DNA from: Ananas comosus
Taxonomy: Eukaryota > Streptophyta > Magnoliopsida > Poales > Bromeliaceae
Direction of reading: 5' to 3'
DNA length: 64,000 nt
Assembly (NCBI RefSeq): GCF_001540865.1
Contig: NC_033637.1
Span: forward strand, 3,553,349 to 3,617,348
Shown here: piece by piece, positions 9,394 through 20,720 of the stretch
Layout: the number at the start of each line of letters is the position of its first letter
How positions within the stretch are numbered: the stretch's first letter is position 1
Notes under the pieces: generated by a model
The model's database searches: none
What the model saw: the letters and a program-made list of their open reading frames with translations, nothing else
Told to the model about the DNA's origin: nothing
Translations under genes and position numbers: made by a program

Positions 9394-11454
9394 ATGGCTT
9401 TCGCTCTCTCCAACCTCCACGGCTTCTCTATCCCTCCTCTCTCGTCCCATAACAAGAAAACCAAGATTTCGCACATTGGAGTCCCATTCAATGGAGTTTT
9501 TCTCTCGCCGAGTAAGTGTAAGTTAGCCATTAAGGCCATGGCTTCGGAGGGAAAAGAGAGCTTGGACCACCTCCAGAGAGCCTCCAAAGCGAAGAATCTG
9601 CAACAACAGATTCCTAAGAGCAGGATTGTTCAATCTCCCCCGCTCGGTAAACCAATCTCTGTCCCTTTCCTTCCTTCTTATTTTGCCATTTCTTTCCCTT
9701 TTCTTTTCCTTGTTGGGGTTAGAGAAATATAGCTAAATGATTGCTTTACATGTTGTTAGAATGATAATAAATACTTTTCGTCTCCACTCAAGATATTTTA
9801 ATAGATTCAGGATATGAAATTCGAATTTAGAACTTTCTCTTTCGATATCATATTAAAATGTAAGCTAAATTATAGAAATTTTTTTAAATAAATATTCGTT
9901 TTCTTACCTTTTTTTTTTTTTTTCCTTTCATAATTTTTTAAAATTTATATTTTAATATTTTAGATGGTTAGATTTAGCCTTCTCTATTAGGTCATTAATA
10001 TTCTATTTATTTCTTATAATTTATATCGAAAATAATTTTTAAAAATAATAAAAAATATATATTTTGCCATAACATCGTACTCTTTTGAAAACATTTATAA
10101 AATTTAAAAAAAGACAAAATATAAATTTTTAAAAATTAAAAAAATAAAAATAGAAATTTTTTTTTTTGTAATTTAGCTTAAAATATATGTAATAATTATT
10201 ACTCTTTGATAGCTTAAGTTACTGAAATATATTCAACGGGAGATCTAGTGTTTGTTCGACTTCTAGTATCTTTTAACCTTTCTATTGTATTACCGACCGG
10301 CTCTAGAGCAAGTGACAAAAGATTTGATGGTTGATATTTAAGATCCAAGTTCGAATTCTAATTGATTCATATTTTTCAGCTAAGTTTATTTCTAAATGAA
10401 ATAAACGAAGCGGGTAACATGCTACCTATCTCTCTCAAAAAAAAAAAAAAAAAAAAAAAAAAAGACCTTTCTGTTGTATTGTTACTGAGCTTAACGAACC
10501 CCAAAAGTACAAATCTTTCCCTCTCATCACCGCAGATTTTAGCACTATCGTAATTCCTTTTTTTTTTGGGAAGCAAATTAGTCCATAGTTTATGATGATT
10601 TCTTCTTATTTGGAAAGATGTCGATAAGTGTATGCAAATCAGATGAGTTGAAATTTGAGTTATCAATACATAGGAAGATGATGATCCAAAAAGAGAAATG
10701 CGTTGTTCGCCTTTATAGGGGTCTGTTTATCTATTCCCAAGTTCCGATACCATCTTAAATTATATGTACGAGCTAGTTAAATCTTTTATTTATCAACGCG
10801 AACATATTAGCAGTTCATAAGAACAACATTCATGAGGCTCTATAGCAATACTACCACAAAATATCTCAACTTTGAATCCAAGTTCGCTTGAATTTACGGG
10901 ATGGCAAATCAGTTCAATTCTCCCTTGCAAGCGTTGCGTAACTAAAATCTAAAACTTTGTTGGTAAATTCCTCCATTTCAGGTTTGTGGGACCGATTCCC
11001 AACAGCGAGGACGGTGCAGCAGATGATGGATACAATGGAGAGGATAATGGAGGACCCCTTTGCGTACACCGCCGTGCCGGTCCCCTCGTCCGAAGAGGTT
11101 GGCAGCGGCGGTTACCGGAGGGGGAGGACGCCGTGGGAGATCAAAGAAGGTAAAGAGGAGTACAAAATGCGGTTCGACATGCCCGGCATGACGAAGAATG
11201 ATGTGCGGGTGTGGGTCGAGGAGAACATGCTCGTCATCAGGGCAGAGAAGCAAGTCGATAAGGAAGCGGCAGAGCAGGCTGAGGGGGAGGAGGAGTGGCC
11301 GGCCAAGAGCTTCGGAAAGTACGGCACCAGGATTGCGCTGCCGGAAAAAGTCGAGGTGGAGAAGATCGCGGCGGAGGTGAAGGATGGAGTGCTTTATATT
11401 ACGATTCCGAAGGCTTCGGCTTCGAGCAGGGTTGTAGACATCAGTGTGCAGTGA
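9394..11454 (+). CDS. chloroplast small heat-shock protein (HSP21-like)
   Basis: Two exons, 9394-9646 and 10982-11454 (GT-AG intron, phase 1), encode 241 residues. Residues 1-48 are Ser/basic-rich and lack acidic residues, as in a chloroplast transit peptide. The conserved plastid sHSP stretch follows exon 2's start: LGLWDRFP, then QQMMDTMERIMEDPF. The alpha-crystallin domain (about residues 135-235) has the IKEGKEEYKMRFDMPGM beta strands, a KSFGKYGTRIALPE core and KVEVEKIAAEVKDGVLYITI-P near the end. The family forms ATP-independent chaperone oligomers that protect photosystem II and plastid transcription during heat. An HSE and TATA box precede it. A SINE sits in the intron. Length is normal for HSP21; the bulk of the protein is intact. 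Confidence 0.93.
10295..10463 (+). mobile_element. tRNA-derived SINE, copy 2 (in sHSP intron)
   Basis: CTCTAGAGCAAGTGACAAAA head, AAGTTCGAATTCTA B box, AAATGAAATAAACGAAGCGG body and a poly(A) tail of about 25. It lies inside the single intron of the sHSP gene in the same orientation as the gene. Confidence 0.75.
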
Positions 11455-11868
11455 TAGTTCCGCAAATTTCTCGGCGGTCTTTTGCTTTTCTTGTATGTGT
11501 AATAATGCTTCAATTTTGTGCTGTAACTAACTAGTTGCTTGAATTGGATAAAACTTGGTTTTTTGTGTTCATCTTCAGTATTCTAATGTGCTTGTGTTTT
11601 TCAGTGCTGACTGCACTAGATAAGTTCTCAAACCTTTTTAAGGCTTATATTGTATCAATCCTTTGAAGCCAGACTGCATTAGGTGCATACATTGTTGCGC
11701 ACAGACAGCTTGTATAAATAGAGTAAATATTATGATATATCCAACGGTAGAGAGCAGTGTAATACTAATTGGATGGACTGACTATATTTAAGCCTGAACT
11801 CCTCCTCCAACCTAAGTGTGGCAGGCATAAGTCTCGTCTACATTCCAGACTTACAGCCTGACCCAAGA
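11455..11868 (+). other. sHSP 3' flank and promoter of HemW-like gene
   Basis: A 414-bp gap. ACTATATTTAAG at about 11781-11792 is a plausible TATA box for the downstream gene. No other feature was seen. The two genes are head-to-tail. Confidence 0.4.
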
Positions 11869-13653
11869 ATGCTGAGATACGCCACTCCCCTCCTCTTCTC
11901 TTGTCGCATCCCACCTTCCATCAAAACACTCGCTCCACTTCCCAGCCCCTCTTTTTTACCAATTCCCGATCCCAAACGCCCGCCACCTGTTTGTAGATAT
12001 TCCTCTTCCACCTGCAATTACGTACACCTCCCCTTCTGCCGCCGCCGCTGCCACTACTGCGACTTCCCCATCCTCGCCCTCGGCTCCTCCGCCGCCAACG
12101 CCGCCGCCGGCGACGACGACGACGACGACCCGCGTATAGCTAACTACGTGCGCCTCCTCCTCCGGGAGATCGAGGCCACGCCCAAGCCCGGATCCGGCGA
12201 CGAACCACCTCTCCAAACGGTGTTCTTCGGCGGGGGCACGCCGTCGCTCGTGCCCCCGCGCCTCGCCGCCGCCGTGCTCGGCGCCCTGCGCGCCCGGTTC
12301 GGCGTCGCCGCGCGCGCCGAGGTGTCGATGGAGATGGACCCGGGCACGTTCGACGGGGGGAGGCTGAGGGAGTTCGTGGAGCTCGTGGGCGTGAACAGGG
12401 TGTCGCTCGGGGTGCAGGCGTTCCAGGAGGAGCTGCTGCGCGCGTGCGGGCGCGCGCACGGGGCGGCCGAGGTGCGGGAGGCCATCGGGATCGTGCGGCG
12501 GTGCGAGGGGCTGGAGAATTGGAGCATGGATCTGATATCGTCGCTGCCGCACCAGACGGCGGAGATGTGGGCGGAGAGCTTGCGGTGCGCCGTCGACGCG
12601 CGGCCGACGCATGTCTCGGTTTATGATCTGCAGGTGGAGAAGGGGACAAAGTTTGGGCAACTGTAAGTGGTTCTAAAAAATTCTTGTCCTATAATTGAAT
12701 AGAGTAGAGTGGCATCTTTAGTAGTGCGTTGGACCATGCAATGTTCCAGTTCCAAAGGTATTAGATTAGTTTAGCGCGAGGATTGTCACTCGTGCCGATA
12801 AGTCCGTGCCGCTCGTGTTGATAGCACACTGGCATGCCCTGTGCCAGCGGTATCGAGGCAATTCTTGATGCCGGGGACGGGATGATTTTCTGTGCAATTC
12901 ATAGAACTCTCCAATTTCAAAAGGAAACTCAAGTTAGTTAGTCCAAAACTTCAAATTTTTGATATTCTGCACCAATGATTGTACCTTGGTGTTGACAGAT
13001 ACACTCCGGGAGAGTTTCCTCTTCCGACAGAAAGCCAGTCGGCGAACTTCTACAAGATGGCTTCTGAGATGCTCACAGCAGCAGGTTACAGCCACTATGA
13101 GATCAGCAGCTACTGCATGGAGGGATATGAGTGCAAGCACAACCTCACATACTGGCAGAACAAACCTTTCTACGGGTTCGGCCTCGGATCAGCGAGCTAC
13201 ATCAACGGCGCCAGGTTTTCGAGACCGCGAAGAATAAAAGAGTATGCAGAGTGGGTCCAAAAGCTGGAAGAAGGGGCGGTGAATCATGAGACTAGCAATG
13301 TCGAAGTGAAGGACTTGGCCATGGATGCTGTGATGCTTTCTCTCAGAACAGCAAGAGGACTGGATCTGCAAAGCTTTCGGAGATCCTTCGGGGAGGGCTT
13401 GGCATTCTCCTTGTGCAAAGCTTTCAGGCCTTTTGTGGAGAATGGGCTTGTGGTCGCCATGGACGAAGAGCGAGGGACTATCCCGCCCCGAGATTTTATT
13501 AAGTTGCAGATAAGTTCAGACGATGAACTAGAGGACATAAGTTCAGACGATGAACTAGAGGACAGAGTCGCGTTCATTCGATTGAGCGATCCGGACGGCT
13601 TCTTGCTGTCCAATGAGTTGATTTCAATTGCATTTGGGGTTATATCCCCATAA
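11869..13653 (+). CDS. radical-SAM protein, HemW/HemN-like (oxygen-independent coproporphyrinogen oxidase-like)
   Basis: Two exons, 11869-12662 and 12999-13653 (phase 2), encode 482 residues. The start is the first ATG (MLRYATPLLF); residues 1-40 could be an organelle-targeting peptide. The radical-SAM cluster motif HLPFCRRRCHYCDF (C-x3-C-x2-C) is followed by the SAM-binding FFGGGTPS and the family motifs SMEMDPGTF, NRVSLGVQAFQ and DLISSLPHQT, then YEISSYCMEGYECKHNLTYW in exon 2. The pattern fits HemW (RSAD1-like), a heme-binding chaperone family, rather than true HemN: the region before the cluster is short and no HemN N-terminal arm was seen. Odd: a perfect 27-bp tandem repeat inserts a second acidic ISSDDELED unit near residue 440. 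Exon 1 is very GC-rich, usual for grass-type monocot genes. Confidence 0.9.
13510..13563 (+). repeat. 27-bp in-frame tandem repeat in HemW-like exon 2
   Basis: Two identical 27-bp units (13510-13536 and 13537-13563) each encode ISSDDELED. The repeat keeps the frame and lies just before the conserved C-terminal FIRLSDPDGFLLSNELIS segment, so it is likely a recent slippage expansion in a tolerant loop. Confidence 0.9.
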
Positions 13654-14561
13654 CATCAATTTGTTATTTTCTTCCACAATTCTCAGCAAATAAGTTCTAC
13701 AATAATATTCAAATTCAGTGCTGTTGCTGTGCAATTGAATACAGTTCTAAAAAATAGAGAAAGCGAAGTTCTACATTATAGTTGAATAGTTCTTCAATTA
13801 TTTGCTGGTTCTGTGCTCTTTCATCTATGTATTGATAACACATAGTTACAAGGTAGTTGCCAAATTAAACTTTTCACTGCTGTTTATACTCGGAACAATA
13901 GAAAGCAAAGACACCCGAGTTTCCAGATGACGAAAATTCCTTTCTGATGAGGAAGAAACTAGAATGTACATGATTACATGATAAATCTAGTTGAAATCTC
14001 AAGACATCGGTAAATCCTTGCCCAGACAATTCAACAATGTCATGAATAGAGTTACATTGTTACAACATGGGAACGAAATCCACGACATGTCTGCCGCGCA
14101 ACTGGACCTCTCAAATTTCAACAGGATCAAGGCTTTAACTCTTTTGAGCATGTGTTTCACCAACTAGCAGTGGTCGAGGACAACTTACGCACCAGGCCGA
14201 AGCGAAAAGAAGTAATTGCAGGAGAGAATGGAATAAATCAGCTTTACAACAGCAAACTCCACTTGTTTAGTGTGCCATCTTGCTTCGTCTACCAGAATCT
14301 GCCGTTTGCAAAGCTGATTATATTAGAGAAACTAATGCATCCGTATATGCAAAGTGGCTAAGATAACGAACAAGTAATACATCTCGTCATATTACTTGAA
14401 TATAATTTTAACTTGTTAGCACGCTATGTACAATATGAAGACTTTTCCTAATTCGAACAATTAACAAGTTTGATACGCAGTCAAATAATTGAACCAAAAT
14501 CAGTGCAAATATCAGGATGCCTGCAACACACGCGCGCACAGAGAGAGAGAGAGTACCGCTA

Positions 14562-17500
14562 TTATGAGGGCTTTGACTTACGCCCAGTTTTTGAAATGCG
14601 TTTCAGGTCTTGGACACCCTTTTTCATTTCCCTGTTGGAACAAAATAGTATCAGAGCACCATCGATAAAATTTAAAGTCTTGTTCTTAATACATACCTTC
14701 GATACAAGTAAACGAAAAGATAGAACAGCGGCACCAGCAACATTGTCAATACGCAAATAGCAAAGTAAAATATGTTTGTATGCTTCTGCATAGACAAATG
14801 GAGATAAAATAGTAAGTAAATATTAATAGCAGAAGCTTATGTTTCCTAAGTTTATGCTTATTGCTTACATTTCATTTTGTATCTCTTACAGTCATATTCT
14901 ACGAAAAAATGCCATGGTGTTTGCAGAAATTTGCAGCTACACATACATGTGATTTGTTTTGACATTAAAAGACAAAATTTAGCACTGAGTTCTTCATTTT
15001 TTATTTTTTTCCCCCTGCTTTTTAAAAGAAAAGGACAGATGACTTTGTCAGCTGACCAACAATAAAACTGAATGGAAAATCCATCTGATGACGCATTCAA
15101 TTACATAGAATTTGATTTTAAGAAATAAGAAAATTATAAACATAGTCAAATAAGGTATGAATGGTCAATGAATTTTGTATGAGCATACAGTTTAACAGTT
15201 TTTTATTGCATGGACGCCGACACTTGGTAGAATCAGCAAGAACCATTAAAGAGCCCCTTCTATTTTGGAATAAGTTAGCACAATGGTAAGATCAGCACAG
15301 CCTTTTCAGCTCCATGCCGACTGGCAAGCCAATCTTTGCTCGATTATATGACCTTTTCATGGATCCTTCCCTAGTTGCTACAAAGTCAAAATTTCAAAAA
15401 CACAAGAGTAGGTATCACTATAAAAATCCCTCACCTTGCCACCTCTGGATAAAGGTTTTTGTCCTCCATTGCATGCATGAGCATCACAGAACTGGCGCAA
15501 GAAAAGTTCTGCAAAAAAAGAATTGAATTGAAATGCATGTTATACACTTATGAAAGATACTGAAAATAAAGGTAACCAACGGCTACTGACATACTAAGCT
15601 AGATAGCAAGATACCATGAAGACGGCTTGCTATGCGACCTTGACTAACAGGAAAGCAACTATCTGCCAGGCTCTGATATAACGAACATCAAACAGTTAGT
15701 TTTCCAAACCCGTTAATGCAAAATTAAGAAGCAGACAATTGCGAATTCTATATGCAAATTAATATAATAAATTCTGTCCATTCATGATCATATTGATAGA
15801 AAGAAAAGTTTCTAGCAAATGCTTTCCTAAGCCTGCATTCATGATCATATTGATAGATTAAGCAATTTCTAGGCTCTAGCAAATGCTTTTTGTTAAGGAA
15901 AAAGCTAACTGGTGTATGACTTTCCGGTAAGTAACTGCAATGGTTGTAGTCAACTATTTTCGTAATGTAAGAATGGTGTGTCAATTTTTTTTAGAAAAGC
16001 AGACCATATTCACAATGCAGGAGACAGCCCGACCAACTTTCATTGATAACGAGATTCAAACACTAATACAAAGTGCTAGTTGGACTGAGTCTGTTCAACA
16101 GCCAAAGTATACGACAGGTATGCACAAAGCAACAGACATAACTGCATCACGCTGTATGACGTGAATAACATTATTGCCCAGTAACTAAGGCAGGAAAGAA
16201 CCTCACAAAGATGGCGATTCCTAGCAGCTGCTGCAGGATTGCATTTACTCTTGGTCTTCTTGGAGTCCATTACCAGGTCACAATGCAATGCTCCACATAA
16301 ATCTGCCAAGCATCGGCCTTGACCCTGGTTAAATATAAGACATTAAGCATTAAATATCTTGCCTTTAAACCTGTCCTCTGATCATTTATAACTTTATATG
16401 ACGTGAAGAACAAATATGACGTGTAACAAGGTTTGAGATATTGAAGAATTTGGTTTCAGACTAGGTCTTAAGAATTCAGTTTCAAAAGTTTTAGGATATC
16501 ATTTTTGGATTTCGGTCGAAAGGAATTCAAACTAATTTGAAAAAGAAAAGAAAATAAACGGATAGTGGATACAACCATAAAAACTTGTTTCATAAATTTT
16601 GACATGCTAAAGTAGTACTTTATGCAACTTTATAATTGGCAGATAGCAAACAAGCACGCTCGAATCTATCAAGATAATGACATACAACAAAAAATGCTTT
16701 CAATCACAAAAGAATCAAATTTGGTCAAAAAGCCAATTTTGGCTAATTAGTGTCGACATTTTTTTGCTGAGTCTTCTTTAAATCCTTCTAACTGAAATTG
16801 TGATGCTTTAGTTTCAGAATAAATTCACACTTAGTTTTGAATCGGCACCAACTGAAACTAAAATCTTTCAGTTCCCTTTTTGCAGTTTTGGCAGAAACAT
16901 CAAACAATGAGGTGCAAAGCATCTTTAGAAAACATACCCAGCAAGAACAGGAAAAGGTTCTGATGCTGCAGAGATTGAATATTATATAATAAGAGTAATG
17001 TACAATTTCACATGACGTTAGAAGCAATCATAACCACACAATCATATTTGGCAACTGTTCTTTGTCAGGTCAAGCAGGCCATTGTAGATAGAAATTATAG
17101 TGACAATCTTCGCTATCATGAAAGACAACCAAAAAAAAAAAAGAACATATAGATCAAAGTTGCACAGTAGGTCACTTCAGGGGAACTTCCTAAAACATCA
17201 CAACTATAATCTTATTTTGTACTCAACTTGTCATTTGCATAAAAATAAACACTAACAGCTTTAACTAGCAAGCAAATGCAAATGTTTCGTTACTACATTA
17301 AAAAGCTTACATCATTCAGAAGATTGTAGTGCCGATTGTCAAAGTGCTGATCCAAGAATTTCTCAGCACGGAAGCTCTTCTTACAAAAGTCACAGCGCCA
17401 CTCATTTGTATCGACATGAATCTTGTGCTGCTCCTGTTCGCGGAACATGTCATTGTCAGGGTGCAACCTGCACTTCGTTGAGATGTTGTATTGCTCTTTT

Positions 17501-19489
17501 TCCACAAAAGGCATTAGATACTGCACCAAAACATCAAAACCTTAGTACAGATAATACTGAAAGATACGCCCCATATCGGCGAGACCATCCAAAGCAACAT
17601 GGTACAACCTCCTCAATAATTTTCCACGCCGCCCTACTCCTTTCTCTGGAGCAATGCACCTCTGGCTTCTGTGCATCATGTTGCAAAAGATCTCTGAATA
17701 TAAAGGTCAAATTACAGATTAGTACTTATGATAATGGAACAATTACAATCACAGAGAAATATCAAAGAGATCATCATGATTATAACTGGCATCTAAATAA
17801 TTTTGGTTCTTAGATGTCAGTAATATCAATTGAAAAATATACAACAACCATATAAGCTGGCATATGGTACAAAAGAAAAGGCACTAAATTATTCAGGTAA
17901 TATGACGGTAAAAAATAATTTAAAACAAGTGAAGAAATTCATAAGACACGTTCAGAAGGGGAAACACTATCTTGATCTGAAGAGTATGTTACCTGGCCCC
18001 AGCAGCCACATGGAACTCCTAGAGAACAAAAGAAAATGATAATTAGTTGGAATTGAGATGCAGGCTAGAGACAAAAGCAATAACGAAAAAGCTCAGAAAT
18101 TTGAGGAAGCATGACAATATTCTAAGCATAAGAATGAACTGAAACAGTGACTTTAGTGGCTTCAAATCAAACAACCACCTAAGGGTTGAATAGCATTAGC
18201 TGTTACCATGGTGGACAGCCTATTTTGTTTGAAGATAAAAGGTCCACCCATCATGGCCAAGTTCAATAAGTAAACAGTAATGCAAACTCCACAGAATAAA
18301 TAAAAATGGCAGATTGATTTGGATTCATCATAAATCGTTACTGCCCACCAGTGGAATATCACTGCTAGAAATCTTGGCAAAAATTGGCAGGTATTTTACA
18401 TGAAAGACACAAAAATATTCAACAGAGGTTTCACAATCTAAGATGAGTTGTTTCACTCTATTTCATATTCTCCATATAAATAAAAATGCATTTCTCAAGA
18501 TTAATTGTAAAATTTGAATCCACAACTAATGATGAGGCCAAGCAATAAAATAATTAGCATAATTTCCTCTATATAACTAGGAATAATCAAATATATGGAG
18601 CAAAGATCTAGACGAAATTGGAGTGTGTTCAAGATCCAGTGAAAAATGATGGGTAAGACATGGACAAAGTAGCATTTTCAGTGTCTTCAGTCCCCTAACC
18701 AAAAATGAAGGATAAATTTGAGGAAGGTGCAGAACATATTACTAGAGTTTAAAGAGTGAAGTGGAGGGACGTAATGCATGCAAAATGTAACAATCAGATA
18801 CCTATAAAGCTGATGCCACTGTTAACATACATTAATTCTAATTCTTGAATCTTGCACGTAAACTCAAGATCCTGCAGACCCAAGAAACGCTGGCAAAGAA
18901 ACAATTTTTACAGATTATTCTTTTCGAAAAACACAAACTTTTATGGATTATCAGCCGCATCTTCAATAAATCATCAATTTACAACAAAAGGTGTGAACGT
19001 TATGCCTTCCTAAGCTTGATCTTACATCTCCAGATCTCCTAAATCATTCTTAAAATTCCCAATGGAATCAAATGACAAGAAAAGACAAAAAAAAATGTAT
19101 ATAACGCATCTAATACACAATGACCCCAACCAAATTTCTCAGCGTAGGATTAACTTAGCTTTGATTGAATCGCATACGATTACTTCCAAAATTTTCACAG
19201 AACAACGCCACGATACAATCGATTTACGACACCTCTCTCACGATTTTCATCAAGCAATTCGAATCGATCAAGACCACAAATATCTTAAACGGGTCAACTA
19301 GGACAGATGAATCAAAGTGCTAGAATTGAAGGCAAAACCCTAAATCGCAACAACGATTAGACGAATAGGGGCGATCGAGAGATGGGGGTTTACCTCACGA
19401 GCTCGGGCCCCATAGAGCGTAGGAGAGACGAAGGGGAGGAGGAAGAGGAAGGGGAAGGAGGAGATTTGAAGCTCTACGCGCCGCCCCAT
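14562..19489 (-). CDS. membrane-anchored C2H2-like zinc-finger protein
   Basis: Nine minus-strand exons: 19394-19489, 17993-18018, 17609-17693, 17311-17520, 16202-16324, 15615-15672, 15435-15508, 14697-14785, 14562-14631; 276 residues, all phases consistent. The N-terminus (MGRRVELQISSFPFLFLL) is a signal peptide. One canonical C2H2 finger reads CDFCKKSFRAEKFLDQHFDN-RH in a conserved context (CRLHPDNDMFREQEQHKI before; CLADLCGALHCDLVMDSKK and CNPAAAARNRHLCE after). A single transmembrane helix (FAICVLTMLLVPLFYLFVYL) lies near the C-terminus, followed by a basic tail ending GRKSKPS. Cysteine-rich, secreted and membrane-tethered, it is unlikely to be a DNA-binding factor; the family is conserved in plants but its role is not established. 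It is convergent with the HemW-like gene and divergent from the WVD2-like gene. Confidence 0.9.
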
Positions 19490-20720
19490 GCTCTCGAGGG
19501 CGGAGGACGACGACGAGGGGGCGTTTTCAAAAATATTTATTCCAACGGTGTCTCTTTTTGTAATTATCTTTCTTTACAATGGTAAAGATAGAAATGTGTA
19601 TTACCCCTTATTAGATTTTACGGCGCCGATGGATCTTACGGGATTGACGTTACAGAAGAAAAGGGTAAAATATTAGCTAATTATGAATGGAGCCCCCTCA
19701 ACTATAGGATTCTATTGAAATAACCCCTCACATATATGTGTTTTCTCGATTTTTGGATTTAAATGATTACAATCAAATAATTTATTTTTTAAAATTCAAT
19801 GCAGAAAATTATTTCTCGAATAAATAAAACTGAAATATTTAAATTTGAACAGATTCTCACGATCGTTCACGAGGTTTTTATTAGACTGATAAATTAGAAC
19901 AAATTCAAACTCAAATTTCATCAACGTGGATAGCAAATCAATTCAAAATCTCAAACATGATATTTAAAAAATTCTAATTTACAATTCCATCCAAATCACG
20001 GATTTGGAGGATTCCAAATGGATCTGAGTAACATTAAACAATAATGTTTCTTCTACTAACTTGAAAAAAAAAATAAAAAAAGACTCGAATTAAAGGGCGT
20101 GGATCTGATAATGATGCATTAACTATAATACCAAATTAAAAAGCGCACCAAAACTAGACGTTAGGATTTAAACGTTCGAAAAACATGGGAGCCACCACAT
20201 CCAATGTTTTTACCGAAAAAAAGCGCTCCTTTCCTTAATCCAAAAAGGCGTATAGAAAAAGCTTCTCCTTTTTCTCCTTTTTTAGAGCTCACCAATTCTC
20301 TCTTTTCTCCACCCAGTTTTGATTCAAATTTGAAAACACCAACCTCTTGAAGCCATTTTGAGCTTTTGGGTTTTCAAAGTCACTTGTCGAAGGAGAAAGG
20401 TAAGTAAGCGGAAGAGAGGGAACATTGAGCACAACAAATTTTGTTTCATATGATCTTCAATTTTTTTTTTTGTTAAAAGGATGACATTTTGTTTAATTTA
20501 TTCATGGTTTTTTTGCTATTTTCTCATCTTGGTTGTACCATTTTGTGGTTTTGGACTTAGAACTCATACTGAGTTTTCTTTGAGCATCTCCTTATACTAG
20601 ATTATTTTGGTATGTTCATGTGATATTATACTACATGTATGTAGTTCTCAGGTTGTTGTAGAAATAGTTCACTTTGGTGGTTGTTTTATTCTGAAAAAAG
20701 AGGAAGTTTTGGTGTTGCAG
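19490..20720. promoter_or_regulatory. divergent promoter region (zinc finger / WVD2-like)
   Basis: The two flanking genes are transcribed away from each other, so this 1.2 kb holds both promoters. Part of it, 20400-20720 (GTAAGTAAG donor to TTGCAG before the ATG), is a likely 5' UTR intron of the WVD2-like gene. Around 19690-19735 there is one end of a repeat carrying CCCTCAACTATAGG, shared with 27790 and 43600. Confidence 0.5.

Noticed and set aside
9108..9526. Two overlapping 114-codon ORFs at the sHSP start
   Set aside because: They cross the promoter and TATA run and are out of frame with the recognised sHSP exon.
10295..10463. A tRNA gene, because of the B box
   Set aside because: No cloverleaf can be formed; poly(A) tail and multiple dispersed copies fit a SINE.
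10957..10981. Start of the sHSP at the GTG/ATG just before exon 2
   Set aside because: It lies upstream of a clear acceptor site, and exon 1 supplies the transit peptide and joins in phase.
11956..12660. 234-codon antisense ORF over the HemW-like exon 1
   Set aside because: Shadow ORF in GC-rich sequence.
17293..17529. A stand-alone 78-residue zinc-finger gene
   Set aside because: It is exon 4 of the nine-exon minus-strand gene, with clear splice sites on both sides.
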